From assembly GCA_000827325.1 (NCBI GenBank), contig KN832870.1:5766001-5830000 (forward strand): 64,000 nt of DNA, written 5' to 3'. Under the pieces are notes generated by a model. That model saw only the letters and a list, made by a program, of their open reading frames with translations. It was not told the DNA's origin and did no database searches. The first letter of the stretch is position 1. Every line of letters begins with the position of its first letter. The position numbers and the translations under genes were made by a program. The stretch comes from Oidiodendron maius Zn (Eukaryota; Ascomycota; Leotiomycetes; Myxotrichaceae). This document shows positions 1 through 11,030 of the stretch, piece by piece.

Positions 1-598
1 CTGCCACATGCTCCGTTCGCGCGCCTTCGGCGTCTGGACGCGCTCCCGACCTGATTGACGCGTCGGACTCGCTCCCTCCGCCATTTGCCTCTCCGCAGCT
101 TCCCCACTCAGTTCGAAGGAGCGACTGGATGAATGAACCCCAAGGCTGATGATCTATGGGTGATGCGCTTGGGGTTGATGTAACTTAAACTCAGTGGCGA
201 AAATATTATATAATCATAGGAATTCCCGCACCAGCCGCACCAGCCGCACCAGCCGCGACGGCCGGAAGAGGGAATTAAATGGATACGGCAGATAGGGGAC
301 TTATTGAAAGATGATGCAGAATGCTAAGCAGCCAGGTTATAATTCGCCGTAAATTTATTGTACTTGATGGTAAGCTGCTAAAGTTATCTGAAGCTAGTTA
401 ACTAAAGTCCGTAAGCCAAGCGACGAATCTATTACGTATAATCATTGGAGTCTCAGCGATAACAGGAAGCGGGGTTTTAAGTGGGGATAGCAGGCAGGGA
501 ACCTATCAAAGGGTGATGCAGAACCGCTGCAAAACGCTGTAATAAACGCGCAACTTCCCCATTACATTCGTTGAGCTGCCTCATGTTAAACTCTTGCC
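1..598. other. Region without a recognised gene
   Basis: I see no convincing coding sequence or RNA gene here. The only structure is a short tandem repeat of a 9-bp unit (ccgcaccag) at about 228-256. The last 200 bases before 599 are presumably the promoter of the Zn2Cys6 regulator that follows. Confidence 0.4.
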
Positions 599-2876
599 AT
601 GCTGCAGAATAGCCGCAAAAAGCGGACATCCCAGGGCTCTCAACGCACACGTGCTGGAACCAGAATACAGGTCGCTTGTATCAACTGTAAAGAAAGGAAG
701 CTCAAGGTAATGAATGGTCTTCATGAGTAACATTCTAATGTTCAATGCTCCGCTAATGGGTTGGTATAGTGCGATGATCAAATCCCAGCCTGTGCCAATT
801 GTGACCGTTATGGTCTAAGTAAGGCAGAGTCCTCTCCTCTCTAGAACTTATGGTCGCTCATTATGTGCTATAGCCTGCCTTGTCGAAGACCCCGCTACGA
901 AGCGACACCAGCCCCGGAATTACCTGGACACTTTGGAGGACCGAGTTGCTCTTCTTGAGGGTCTCCTACAACAGATTCATCCCGGTATCGCCACTTCTTC
1001 CGTAGGGGCTCAATTGTTTAGCAATGAGGATACCAACCAATCGGCTATACCCAACCACAAGGAGGATGAGGACGGAGTAAGCGATTTGGCTTCAAAGGTC
1101 GGGGTGCTGACTTTGAATGCGGCCGGAGCGGAGCCGCATTACTTGGGTTCGTCATCTGCATTTGCTTTTTCACGCATAGTCAACTCGTCTCTGCGCCAGG
1201 TCGTCCCAGGAAACCCCACTGCTGGATTTGGTCTTACTGAGGAGCCTTCGTCCATGCTATCGCCGTGTCTGTTGCCTGATTATGATTCCTGTCTCACCCT
1301 TAGCAATGCGTACTTCCAGAATCTTCACCCTCAGTACCCCTTCTTGCATGAACCGACCTTCAGATGTTGGGAGAGGGGACTGATTGGGCCGTCTGAAGCA
1401 ACGGAAACTCCCAACTTTGATCCTATACCTTCATTCTTTGTAAACATGGTGAATTTCATGTTTACTGCCCTGTAATGAAATAATTGCTAAATATTCTAGG
1501 TGTATGCCATTGGCAGTTTACTTTTATCGAATTCTGGATCCCTACCGCAAGTAAGTCAGGCCGATGGGTCTTTGTCGTTACATACGCTAACACAATCTCA
1601 GCAACTGTACATTTCAGCACAGCTATATATTAATCATTTGCTGTCATTTGATAATTTGGAAGCTATACAAGCAATACTATGCTGCGCTATGTATTCTCTT
1701 CGAAGTCCTACCGGCCCATCGATTTGGTAAACATTCGTCGTGACGCTGATTATAAAACTCGTCCGCTCACGTGGAAACAGGAAGCTATCTGGACTGGCAC
1801 TTCGCCAATGCACTGAGCTTGGCTACCACCGCAATACCAAACGACTCGGACCAACTGTAACTCCCCTTGAGCGCGAAATGCAAAAGAGAACGTTTTGGTG
1901 CGCCTATGGAATAGACTGTGCAGTTGCCATCACTCTCGGGCGCCCGTTAGGTATACCTCTCAAAGAGGTTGATACGGAGGTACACAAAACTAATACCAAG
2001 TAAAACGATGAAAACTCTTGTCTAATCAGATACGATGTGTAGTTTCCAATGGATATAGACGATTCGTACATCACCGCAGCTGGGATCTGTGGAAGACCCC
2101 GGAGCTCTTCTAGTGAACCCCCAACAAGCATGTCCGTCGCAATCCATGTCTTCCGTCTTCGGTGCTTCTGGGCTCGGGTCCATACCTCTCTCTATTCGGA
2201 CACAACACATTGTAGTCCCGACCATGCTCGTACCCAGGAACTCCACGCTGAGCTTGAGAACTGGCTAGCTTCGGCTCCTCCTATAACACCTCGCGTCGGT
2301 GATGCGCTGTCTATCTTTGGAAGCAGAGACTGGTTTGATCTCAATTACAACTTTTCGATTCTCCTTCTCTATCGGGGTCAAATCATAGACAGCAAAGGCG
2401 CCGCAGACAGCGTGTTTATGACATGCCTTCAATCATGCGCGAATATCTGCCACGGCTACCGGCGCCAGTATATCGGCAGACCGGTGAACTACACCTGGGG
2501 GGCTATTCACTTTCTATTTATGGCCGGTCTGACATATTTGCATTGTCTCTGGACATCACCTGCCATCCGCGAGGCAGTTCGGCATGACGACTTGAGCAGT
2601 ACCTGTACCGACTGCACGATTGTTCTGGCTGTGATGGCCGAAAAGTGGAAGGGCGCTGCACCCTACCGGGATATATTCGATGCCCTCGCTAGTCGCACCA
2701 TGACAATGATGGTGGATAAGAATCATGACCAGTGGATGTTACCGACTACCTTGGCGCTGTCGGATGGTCTAGACCCAGCTGATTTGATCCAGTGGATGGC
2801 TGACATTACTGATATGGGCATGTCAGATGGTATGGACAGGCTTTTGACAGGTTTAATTGGCGATTCTTCCCAGTAG
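599..2876 (+). CDS. Zn2Cys6 fungal-specific transcription factor
   Basis: Predicted nuclear transcription factor of about 660 residues. Six exons fit by phase: 599-706, 770-818, 874-1439, 1500-1726, 1781-1979 and 2043-2876. The zinc cluster lies in the first three exons as C-x2-C-x6-C-x6-C-x2-C-x6-C (from ACINCKERKLKC, residues about 25-52), and two introns interrupt it, as is common in this family. A short leucine-rich linker (LEDRVALLEGLL) follows. The middle homology region is visible at the LALRQCTELGYHR and RTFWCAYGIDCAVAITLGRP motifs typical of the fungal_trans domain. The start is chosen because it puts the binuclear cluster in frame. The gene looks complete. Its targets are unknown; the nearest candidates are the transporter and amadoriase 2-6 kb downstream, which is inference only. 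Confidence 0.85.
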
Positions 2877-3001
2877 GGGCAAGAGACGAGTAGTCTGGGG
2901 ATCAGTGTGTCCAAAAGTATTACTTCCGTAATTACTGCAGTATTCTAGCGCAAAAATACTACTACCGTATTCCTTTATACCGTATAAAATTCCAGATCTA
3001 A

Positions 3002-3270
3002 TGTTGACTGGTGATGCGGTGGCCTCAGGCACCTTAAGCTGGTGCGCCCACCCAAACTGTGGGTTCGGTAGGCCTGAAACCAGCTGTGTTACTGAAGGGT
3101 TTCAGAGTGGTTATATTACTACCTCGCGCACCGAGTTCTCTCTTTCTCTCCTCACACCTCCTTTGAATAGAGATCCAATACATAGGTTTTCACTGAATCG
3201 CTGAACAATCACTGAAGTATCTGACTATGCACTGCGCATCCTTATGACTATTGAGAGTCCCTTCTCAATA
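3002..3270. mobile_element. Solo LTR, family B (fossil)
   Basis: A 269-bp sequence beginning TGTTGACTGG and ending CTCAATA. It is flanked by the 5-bp duplication tctaa (2997-3001 and 3271-3275) and is absent from the other copy of the host hAT element. Size, ends and 5-bp duplication fit a solo LTR, perhaps Copia-like. No internal region remains. Confidence 0.75.
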
Positions 3271-3313
3271 TCTAATACTTTACAATAAACCGTAATACAA
3301 TGGCATTATAAAG

Positions 3314-3584
3314 TCTTGAGATGTGAGGTATACAGTGCGCAGGTCGTGGTCGGATATCAAGGTGAAACTCAGTGTATCGACTATTGAGTGATGCAGAGAC
3401 AACTATCGAGCACAATATGCTGGAGTAAGGACCTCCTTATATAGACCTATTCAGCCCACTATTTGGCCTCTTACTGACTCATATGAATCCACTGAATCCT
3501 CTGAATCCTTAGGATCCTAGATCCTAGATCCAGGTTCCTAAGTCCAGACGGATGTGTGATATGTGATTGAAGCCCTAGTCAATA
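3314..3584 (+). mobile_element. Solo LTR, family A, copy 1 (fossil)
   Basis: A 271-bp sequence from TCTTGAGATG to CTAGTCAATA with 5-bp duplication taaag (3309-3313 and 3585-3589), inserted in the hAT element. It shares its first 170 bp closely with 30129-30299 and is more distantly related to the minus-strand copies at 4354-4610 and 15205-15461. No internal retrotransposon sequence is next to it. Confidence 0.8.
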
Positions 3585-4170
3585 TAAAGTATACAGCATA
3601 TACTTTATAACCTCTATCCAGTCACCTGATCCAACCTTAATCTAACTTCCTGACTTCAGCTCCGACTCCAGCCTTATAATTTGTATTATCCTCCACATAG
3701 AAAACGGTCAACTAGGTGCAGCTGACACAGATAAAATTGTAAGAAGTAAGCATGGGCCAATCTGTATATGGTGATCGCACGGTCGCACCAGTAAATAATG
3801 GTAGACAATAACAGGTTCGGGAACTCAATTATAAAACAATTTAATAAAACGAAGGCAGATACTAAGGGAAATGGCCCTAATATAGATAAAAACCTGCAGC
3901 CAGTGATTTAGAATTAACTATAGACAGGGGGGTTAGTGATCTAGAATTAATGTTTTTTTCCGAGCGCATTACAGGGTTAAAAAGTAGGTGATTTACAACA
4001 GCTCAATAGAAAGTACAATTAAAATATAAACACGTATAGATCTACATGTAGGAGAAGGAGGGCTATCTTGTGAGACTAAATTTAATATAGCTAGCTGATT
4101 ATTGGGTAAAATTAATTGTAGGAGATAGGCCGATTAAAAAGGGGGTAATGATTTTATATTTTTGAAGCTA

Positions 4171-4230
4171 ATCGGGGTGCCATCGTTTCACTCGAGCTTT
4201 CTATACCCTAGCGCCTTCGGCCACCCCGAT
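4171..4230. mobile_element. 60-bp TA-flanked micro-MITE
   Basis: A 60-bp insertion with inverted ends (ATCGGGGTG at the left, CCACCCCGAT at the right) and TA on each side (4169-4170 and 4231-4232). The other hAT copy reads straight through this point with a single TA, so it provides the empty site. TA duplication and short inverted ends suggest a miniature element of the Tc1/mariner superfamily. Confidence 0.7.
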
Positions 4231-4353
4231 TATTTGCAAACTGAAAATTTAACTTTTAAGCCTCATTTTTATATTACCCCACTTAAAAAGTATAAATAGT
4301 AAGTATCGGTAATACTATTTAATACTGCAGTATTAAATAGTAAGTATTGATTT

Positions 4354-4610
4354 TATTGACTAAGTCCTAGGGCTTCAAGTCCATTTACACGTATAATGCA
4401 GTTGCCTATTAGGCCACCCACTGGTGCCTATAGGGTAACTAAGTGGGGGCCTATTTAGTGACTCAATTGAATGCGTGGTATTGAGCATAAGAGGCTGTAG
4501 TTCTCCTGAATCTCTTCTTACCTTAGTTGTCTCCGAATCACTCAATATAACACTGAGTTTCACCTTGATTCCTCACTACGACCTGTGCACTACGTGACCT
4601 CAGATCAAGA
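4354..4610 (-). mobile_element. Solo LTR, family A, copy 2 (fossil)
   Basis: A 257-bp LTR on the minus strand, flanked by 5-bp duplication gattt (4349-4353 and 4611-4615). It is nearly identical to 15205-15461, so both insertions are probably recent. It is the third LTR nested in this hAT copy. Confidence 0.85.
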
Positions 4611-4721
4611 GATTTCACGATCGGATATTTTATGGGTCACGGTATTGTATTAAAAGGTATTGTAAAGTATTATGGTCGTGGTAAAAATATACCGCATACT
4701 TTTGGACACACTGCTGGGGAT

Positions 4722-5139
4722 GTCGTGCGAGCAAACAATAACGGGTCATTTTATGTAGCAGGACAGTAATTACTCGGTTTATGTATGACGATATGTACAG
4801 ATAAAGGCTCTTGTAGCTGCTTACAATTGCAATTATGCTGCAGCTGTCAAATACCAGTTGCTAGATGGCTGGGGCTCATATTGCAAGTATAGGGTGCAGT
4901 CAATAGTCTTCCCACAACTCTGAAAACGAATAACTACGCAAGGTCGAGGAGAGCATGTATTTCTACGAAACTTTAAGCAACGCGGAAGCCACAGTTTAAA
5001 TATTTCTGTCGTTTCAGCCGAAATTTTCAAAAGTTCAACTCATAGCTGGATTTAGTTTCTTGCTAGTTCGCTCTCTCCACGGCTAGAAGCGCAAACTCAG
5101 CATATACATCGACACAGAGAATCGATACAAAAGATCATC
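4722..5139. other. Intergenic region
   Basis: Between the hAT element and the transporter stop codon. I see no gene or clear repeat. The last part is presumably the 3' untranslated region of the minus-strand transporter. Confidence 0.4.
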
Positions 5140-6894
5140 CTACTTCGGCTTGTCGAAGTTCTCATCATCGCGGCTCTCAACGCTCTCGATGATGCCCAGC
5201 TGCTTGGTGCGCTTGAAGGCATTGAACCATGACCCCTTAAAAACCGCATCAATTTCCTCGACACTCATACCCGAGATCTCGGGAACCATTAGGTACACAT
5301 AAATGAGCGACAGAAAGCAGCAGCCCGCAAAGAAAAGAAAAGCACCCCAGTTGTCGGTCGATGATAGGATGTTTGGTAGGGCGTAGATGAACGCGTAGAT
5401 GAAGAGCCAGTGGAAAGTTGCGCCGAAAGCGCCGCCGAAGGAGCGGATTCTGTTGGGCCACAGTTCACCACCAAAGACATAGGGGAGTGTGAGGAGACCT
5501 ATTCGTTTTCACCAAAAATGCTCAGCAAGAGTACAAGCTGATGATAAAAGCTTTCGACTTTTGTGACCGGAGTGACTCACCAGTGGCATATCCAAAAGCG
5601 TGGATAAAGAGGAATGCGAGGGCACCCTGCGATGAAGCAAGGGAAGCGGTACCTTCTTGCTTGTACTTGACGTAGACACCGATGTAGATATCTGATATCA
5701 TTTGGAGGCTGATTCCTATGAAGAGAGATTTTCGCCGACCCAGAACATCGATGAAGAAGAATGACGCAATAAGAACGAAGCCTAACTTGGACATGCTGTA
5801 CATACCACTGAGAAATAAACTCCGAGTCGTGCCACCGCCCCCCAAACCCGTGATAGTCAGGATGGGCACGAAATAGGAGGTGATAGAATTTGCACCGGAT
5901 AGCTGTGCGAGCGCATATGAGATCAGAGTTTGCGACACACGACGCAAGTTGGATGGGACTAGGAATGTTTCTTTAACGATTCCGATAAAAGTTGAATCAT
6001 AACGGTGGTGATCATTATCCCCACCGAATTCTTTGCTGATGGAATTTTCGATATTCTGGATTTCCAACTGTACGCGTGGATGATCAGCGGGCAAACCACG
6101 GAGCTTGACGAGGGTTTTGATGCCCTCATCGCGCCGACCAACCAGCAAGAGCCACCTGGGTGATTCGCAGACGAAGAAACTGGCGGTCATACAGATAAAC
6201 ATAATGATGCACGGTACAAACCATACAATCTGGTACTGTAGCTTGCTCGAAGGGACATGGATGAACACGCCATAGCAGCAAAAGATAGCCACTACCGCCG
6301 CCATACCCAGACAAACAACGAACCAAGAAGCGAGGAGGCCGCGAATTTCAGCCGGGGCAATTTCGACAATCGCCATGGGACCTATCACGGTGAGGGCTCC
6401 AATCCCCAGCCCTGAGATAATTCGCGATGCATATAACCCCGCCAAGCCAGGGGCAAAAGTGGCAACAAGTTGCCCGATTATATAGATGACGATGTAAAGA
6501 CGGTACGACCACAGACGGCCGATGCGATCGTTGATGAAGAAGGATAGAGCAGCACCGACAGCGTAACCGATGTACACAATAGAGACGAAGTTCTTGATCG
6601 CGCTCGCATTGGTCCCGGAGCTGATTCCGAACTGTTTCTGGAAACCCGGCAACGTGGAGATGGTGGACGCTGAGCCTTGATCCCAGGCTTTGATGAAGAA
6701 TTAGCAAATGCGCAAGCAGTACTATAGCTGCAGCTGGGCTTACTCGCAGGAAGAGCGCTCATGGCGTAGAGCAGCGTTGTGAGCAGTAAATTGTGATTAA
6801 AGATCGTCTCGCGAGGCGCGCTTCGGATTGCTTTACCATAATTTGCCAGTAGCATCTTGACAAGGTAGAATGAAACTGTCCGGTGATTTTCCAA
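5140..6894 (-). CDS. MFS sugar transporter
   Basis: Twelve-helix plasma-membrane transporter of the sugar/quinate MFS family, about 538 residues, in the usual size range. Exons: 6744-6894, 5581-6687 and 5140-5498; both introns have GT...AG ends and preserve phase. Family motifs: WDQGS near the first helix, NDRIGRLWSYR in loop 2-3, ESPRWLL after helix 6, DVLGRRK in loop 8-9 and GGELWPNR near the C-terminus. A Met codon at 6855 (MLLANYGK) is an alternative start and fits homologues about as well. The gene is divergent from the amadoriase at 7301 and shares its roughly 400-bp promoter, which suggests that the two are co-regulated and that the transporter imports a sugar or glycated amino acid. 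The substrate cannot be read from sequence. Confidence 0.9.
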
Positions 6895-7300
6895 TCGAAC
6901 TTGGCTTAGAAACTCGACTATTTATCTCTGAAGGTGTTTTGTTGTCTCCTCGGAAAGCTCCTTAAGGTTTGAGGGAACTTCGATCAGAATGGTATTCTCC
7001 ATCTTCCAAAATGACCCCAGTCCTTGGAGCGGGAACAATCTTCAAGCTTTATCATTACGCTACTCGGATTTCTCCGAGCAGCCAATAACGGCAAGGTGAG
7101 ATACCCCACTCCGTTGCCGCATCGGGATCGCTGTCTGGAAGCACCCGAGGGACCAATGGCTATATCTGTATGTACTACGGAGTCTCGAATGATAGTTACT
7201 AACGCCTTCGCCATACAATTATTCCCGTTGTTGTTTGGTATCTAAAATTTCACATTTCTCACGTCTTCGTTATTATCTCCAACTTGTAGGCCGTGTCAAA
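6895..7300. promoter_or_regulatory. Shared divergent promoter of transporter and amadoriase
   Basis: The two genes start 406 bp apart in opposite directions. The interval holds a CGG-N6-CCG palindrome, a CCAAT box, and no convincing coding sequence (short open frames across it lack family motifs). It is the natural place for shared control of the pair. Confidence 0.6.
7063..7078. promoter_or_regulatory. CGG-N6-CCG palindrome, candidate Zn2Cys6 site
   Basis: CTCGGATTTCTCCGAG has perfect 6-bp arms around a 4-bp centre and presents CGG and CCG triplets six bases apart. Inverted CGG triplets at fixed spacing are the known target type of Zn2Cys6 dimers. A CCAAT box follows at 7082-7086. Binding is inferred, not shown. 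Confidence 0.5.
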
Positions 7301-9565
7301 ATGGTTTCTCCCGATTCAACCATAATTATTGTCGGTGGCGGTGTGTTTGGTTTAAGTACCGCTTTGTGGCTTGCCCGTGGTGGTTACAAAAACATCACTG
7401 TGTTCGACCGATGTGCTTTTGACAAGAATTACTACAACCCTTCCAATGGCTGCGATGGGGCTTCTGCCGACATCAACAAGGTTTTTCGAATGGCATACGG
7501 GGAAAAGCTGGAGTAGGAATTGCATCCCTGCTGTGCACTATCGTGACTGATGAACCTTTGTCTTGCATCTAGGTATCAAGCTCTTGCCATCGAAGCCAGG
7601 GATATCTGGCTTTCATGGAACAAGGCCATCGCAGACAGCACGGCCGGTGACCTCCCCGCGGGTCTTACTCCGGAGGACAAACTTCTCTATATCTGCGGTT
7701 CCTACTTTGTGGCAGAGGGGCCAAAGCTGAACGATTTCTACGCAAAGAGCTTGGACGCTATGGAGAGGACAGCACCCGAGTATCGGAAGATGCAATTCGT
7801 CAAGGTAGATATAGAACGAGATGCATCCACCACCAAGTATTTCAGTTGCGATTGCTAATCTGTTGAACCATCAAAGGGTGACAAAGAAGACGAAGAGCGT
7901 CTACGCAATATAAGCCCAAAGTGGGTCGAGAAGTACCACGTCGTCGATAAGATCAACGATGGCGACATAAATGGTTTCATCGATATCAATGGTGGTATCA
8001 CAATTGCGGATAAGGTGATTGAATTAGAGAGATTTGAGATTTTTGCCAATTCCCTTTTATCACACGCTAACTTTTTGAAATCGTTCAGGCCTGCGTTTTC
8101 GCTCGATTTTTGTGTGTGAAAGCTGGTGTTAAGTTTGTTCTGGGAGAACCTCAGGGCCAGCTTGAGACCCTGATTATCGAAAATCATGACCTACAGAAGA
8201 AGGTCATTGGTATCAAAACTAGCGATGGCCGGAGTCACTTTGGTGATCTTGTGATAGTGGCTTGTGAGAAAATACATTCCTGCTATCTATTGAGAGTCAT
8301 CTGTCCAATACTGACGCGTCGTTGCAGGTGGATGCTGGACTGCATCAGTCATTCCCGAGGCTCATCGTACAGTAGAGGCCACAGCTGGCACTGTCATGTT
8401 CATAGACATCCCTAAGAATAGGCAAGATCTGTGGAAAAGATTCCATCCTGACAATTACCCGGTATGGTCCTATCGAAGAGGAGACGGGGCCGAGTCAGTT
8501 TTAACATTCTCCTAAGAACCTGTGGCCATTTTCTGACAATCATCTCAGCTACTATCAAGGAGGTGGTTTCCCTATCTCTAAAGAAGGCCGACTAAAATTT
8601 GGCTTCCGTGGTCGCAAAGTAAGGAAAACGATATGTATGCTCCTGTTGGCTGATTGAATGTACTAATAGAGCAGTTCACTAATTTCCAAAGTCATCCTAC
8701 TGAACCCAATCTGTAAGTTTAAAAACGAAAATGAGTGGTTGTTCCAAATGCATGCTAATAAACTCTAGTCGCATCTCGACTCCTCGGACTAAGTATAGCA
8801 AGGATCCCGTCAACACAGTACCACTTTACGGCCTTGAACGCATGAAGGAGGTCATTGCTAAAGGATTTCCCGAGCTGATTGAATTTGGATTTACCGATAG
8901 TAGAGTATTTACACACATAATGTCAAGTCGCATGGATTGGTATTGACACAATACAGTTATGTTGGTATACAGATAGCGTCGACAATGATGTGAGTACAAC
9001 CACACTCGAAACCGAATATCTCACTCACTGTGTAGTACGTTATCGACTACGTTCCTGGTTATTCAGATTCGCTTTTCATCTGCACGGGAGGCTCGTAAGT
9101 ACTCCCTTGACACCATTTTTTAACGAGGTCATTATCTTACAGAGTTGGACAGCGGTCACGCCTTCAAATTCTTGCCGATCCTTGGCAGAGTAAATTACCC
9201 CGATAAATGAAATTTCGTAACAATTAGTTGAGCTAACAGGGGGAAATTTATAGCACGTCAAAAACCAACTCGAACGCATTTCTGACAAATTTACGCCTGT
9301 ATGGAAGTGGCGCGTTGCTGAGGAAGGCAAGGAAAACAACGGATTGTCCGAGGGGGAGAGGGGGCCTAGAGAGATGTCCAAGATTGAAATGGCCGACCGT
9401 GAGTGTCCTAGTTCTAGTATTGGGCTTAACCAACTTTACTAACATTTACTTACAGCTCATGACTTTAAGTTCCAGAAGGTGTGTAAAAACTAACTTATTT
9501 TATAACAGCTAAGCAAGAACAGCTAACAGCATCTGTATATAGAGACCAAGACTTTGAGAGTGTAA
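7301..9565 (+). CDS. Fructosyl-amino-acid oxidase (amadoriase)-like FAD enzyme
   Basis: Flavoenzyme of the D-amino-acid-oxidase fold. The amadoriase family oxidises fructosyl amines to glucosone, amine and hydrogen peroxide. The N-terminus has a dinucleotide-binding loop (VGGGVFGLSTALWLARGGY, residues about 10-28) and the second strand ending in VFDR. After many short introns the conserved blocks follow in order: GITIADKA, VIVACGGWTA, RLCWYTDS (its Cys sits where amadoriases attach FAD covalently), DYVPGYSDSLF, and SGHAFKFLPILGR near the C-terminus. Introns are frequent (about ten), and I did not fix every boundary. The stop near 9563 is the least certain, because several short last exons are possible. 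I saw no clear SKL-type peroxisomal signal. The 3' half is duplicated at about 12484-13015. The neighbouring transporter suggests use of glycated amino acids as carbon and nitrogen source. Confidence 0.8.
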
Positions 9566-9906
9566 TTGCGATGGAATGCCAAGCCTACGCACGGACTTTT
9601 TTTGTATGAGCGGCAAACACATTTACGCCATAAATACAAAATTCTAAAATTAAAGCTACAGTACACCCATTTCTCATATATGTTCTGTACCACCCACGAA
9701 TATAGCCGATTCGCGAATATGCTATCCCATTCGCGAATGGGATACCCCACCCACGAATTTACACATTCGCCAGTGGGATACCTAATTCGCGAATGGGATG
9801 ATCCACTAATACCACCCGCGAAAGGGAGTAGCGGTGAAGGTTTATAGCTGTGATATTGTAACTATTCAACATACAACTCTGAGCTCTTAACTTTCAACTC
9901 TCAAGT
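9566..9906. repeat. Palindromic ATTCGCGAAT repeat tract
   Basis: At about 9694-9830 the palindrome attcgcgaat occurs three times, usually followed by gggat. Degenerate relatives (cattcgccagtgggat, cacccgcgaaaggg, cacccacgaa) lie between them. I found no gene in the interval. The tract ends just before the integrase fossil and could be its terminal region or an independent satellite. Confidence 0.5.
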
Positions 9907-10545
9907 ATGGCTACTCCTGTTACAGCTGTAATTGCTTCAATCAATCCCTTTCCTAATGATGTACGTATTGCATTCCAATCCTATGTCCAGGGCCCTGGTT
10001 ACATCAATCGAGAGCGTGTTCCGTACGAAAAATGGAACCGAATACACGTACATCTTGATACACCTGATCTTAAGCCAGACAATGCAACAGATTCTAGGCT
10101 CAAATACCGTGCGCATACAGAATTCCAGCTTGTTAATAATAAGCTCTTTCGACGACCTGATTCTATGTTCCTAAACCTGCGATATACTGTTCCAGAGAGC
10201 GAGGTCTTTGATACTATTGCCAATGAGCATCTACAGCTTCTCCATGCTGGCCAGATAAAGACTTGGGCTGCAGTTCAACAAAAGTACTATGGAATCAGTC
10301 GCCAAGAAGTTACATTTGTCTTGAAGCTTTGTAAGAATTGTGCATTGGATAGGCCAGCTGCTACTAAAGCTCCACTGGTTCTAATTATTAGTCGCCGAGC
10401 GTGGGAACGAGTTCAAATTGACTTAATTGACATGCGACATGAACCTTCAGGCCAATTCAAGTGGATCCTTCATATCAAGGACCACTTCTCCAAGTACACC
10501 CAGTTCTACCCATTAAAAAGCAAGCAGTGTTGCCAACAGTTCTGA
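9907..10545 (+). mobile_element. Retroelement integrase fragment (fossil)
   Basis: A 212-residue open stretch. It holds an integrase-type zinc-binding region (two His then two Cys, about residues 99-139) followed by the beginning of an rve catalytic core. This arrangement is seen in Ty3/Gypsy-like integrases and in genes derived from them. No reverse transcriptase, protease, capsid part or LTR was recognised nearby, so it is a partial, broken remnant. Its age cannot be judged from one copy. Confidence 0.6.
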
Positions 10546-10711
10546 TGGTCAGTTCTTGGCAGTTTTGAGACAATTACCAACGGGATAATTACCACAGGAT
10601 TATACTTCCAACTGTTTAAAATTAATGCAATACCAACTGACTAACTACCTGTATAACTGACTAACTGTTGGTATTTTCACGTGACTCAATCGCCACATTT
10701 AATTTTCATCT

Positions 10712-10930
10712 ATAACTTATATGGAATACTGCTATCACACAACCAGGACTTACAACACTCAATAGCCTGTATACTCTTAATCCCTAGCTTGTTCCTGCGG
10801 TCTGTAATAGTGATTTTAGCACTTGAGAAATGACGCTCTGGCTCTGCAGACATTGCAGGTATACTTCGTCCATCCCCTGACCGATGTGTTTCCGTATGGA
10901 AGGTGAGTAGGACTTTACAAGGCCGCACGG
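10712..10930 (-). mobile_element. hAT transposase C-terminal fragment
   Basis: A minus-strand stretch encodes IPAMSAEPERHFSSAKIT followed by an AIECCKSWL segment. This is the hAT dimerisation domain and closely resembles the matching region of the complete hAT at 30300-33312 (IPAMSAAPERLFSS...). Only the tail is left, and no terminal repeats were found. Confidence 0.7.
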
Positions 10931-11030
10931 CTGGGCTCTACCCTTCATCATAACAGAACGTGGAGTTATATGTACTAAATTGCGACAAATACTTACTAGG
11001 TACGCCTTTCTATGACGTTCTCGGAAACTA

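Larger units (their letters stand above)
2903..4713. mobile_element. Non-autonomous hAT element, copy 1, with nested insertions
   Basis: The element has perfect 18-bp terminal inverted repeats (CAGTGTGTCCAAAAGTAT at the left, its complement at the right). An 8-bp target duplication, ctggggat, lies at 2895-2902 and 4714-4721. The 8-bp duplication and CAGTG termini mark the hAT superfamily. No transposase is encoded. A second copy at 28444-29385 is 942 bp, and comparing the two shows that copy 1 has grown by insertion of three solo LTRs and one 60-bp TA-flanked element. It is full of AT-rich sequence and TA repeats near the ends (gtaaagtattatgg and similar). Mobilisation would need a transposase from elsewhere. 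Confidence 0.9.

Noticed and set aside
7024-7245. A 73-codon frame between the transporter and amadoriase
   Set aside because: It has no motif, crosses the likely regulatory palindrome, and lies in a short divergent promoter.
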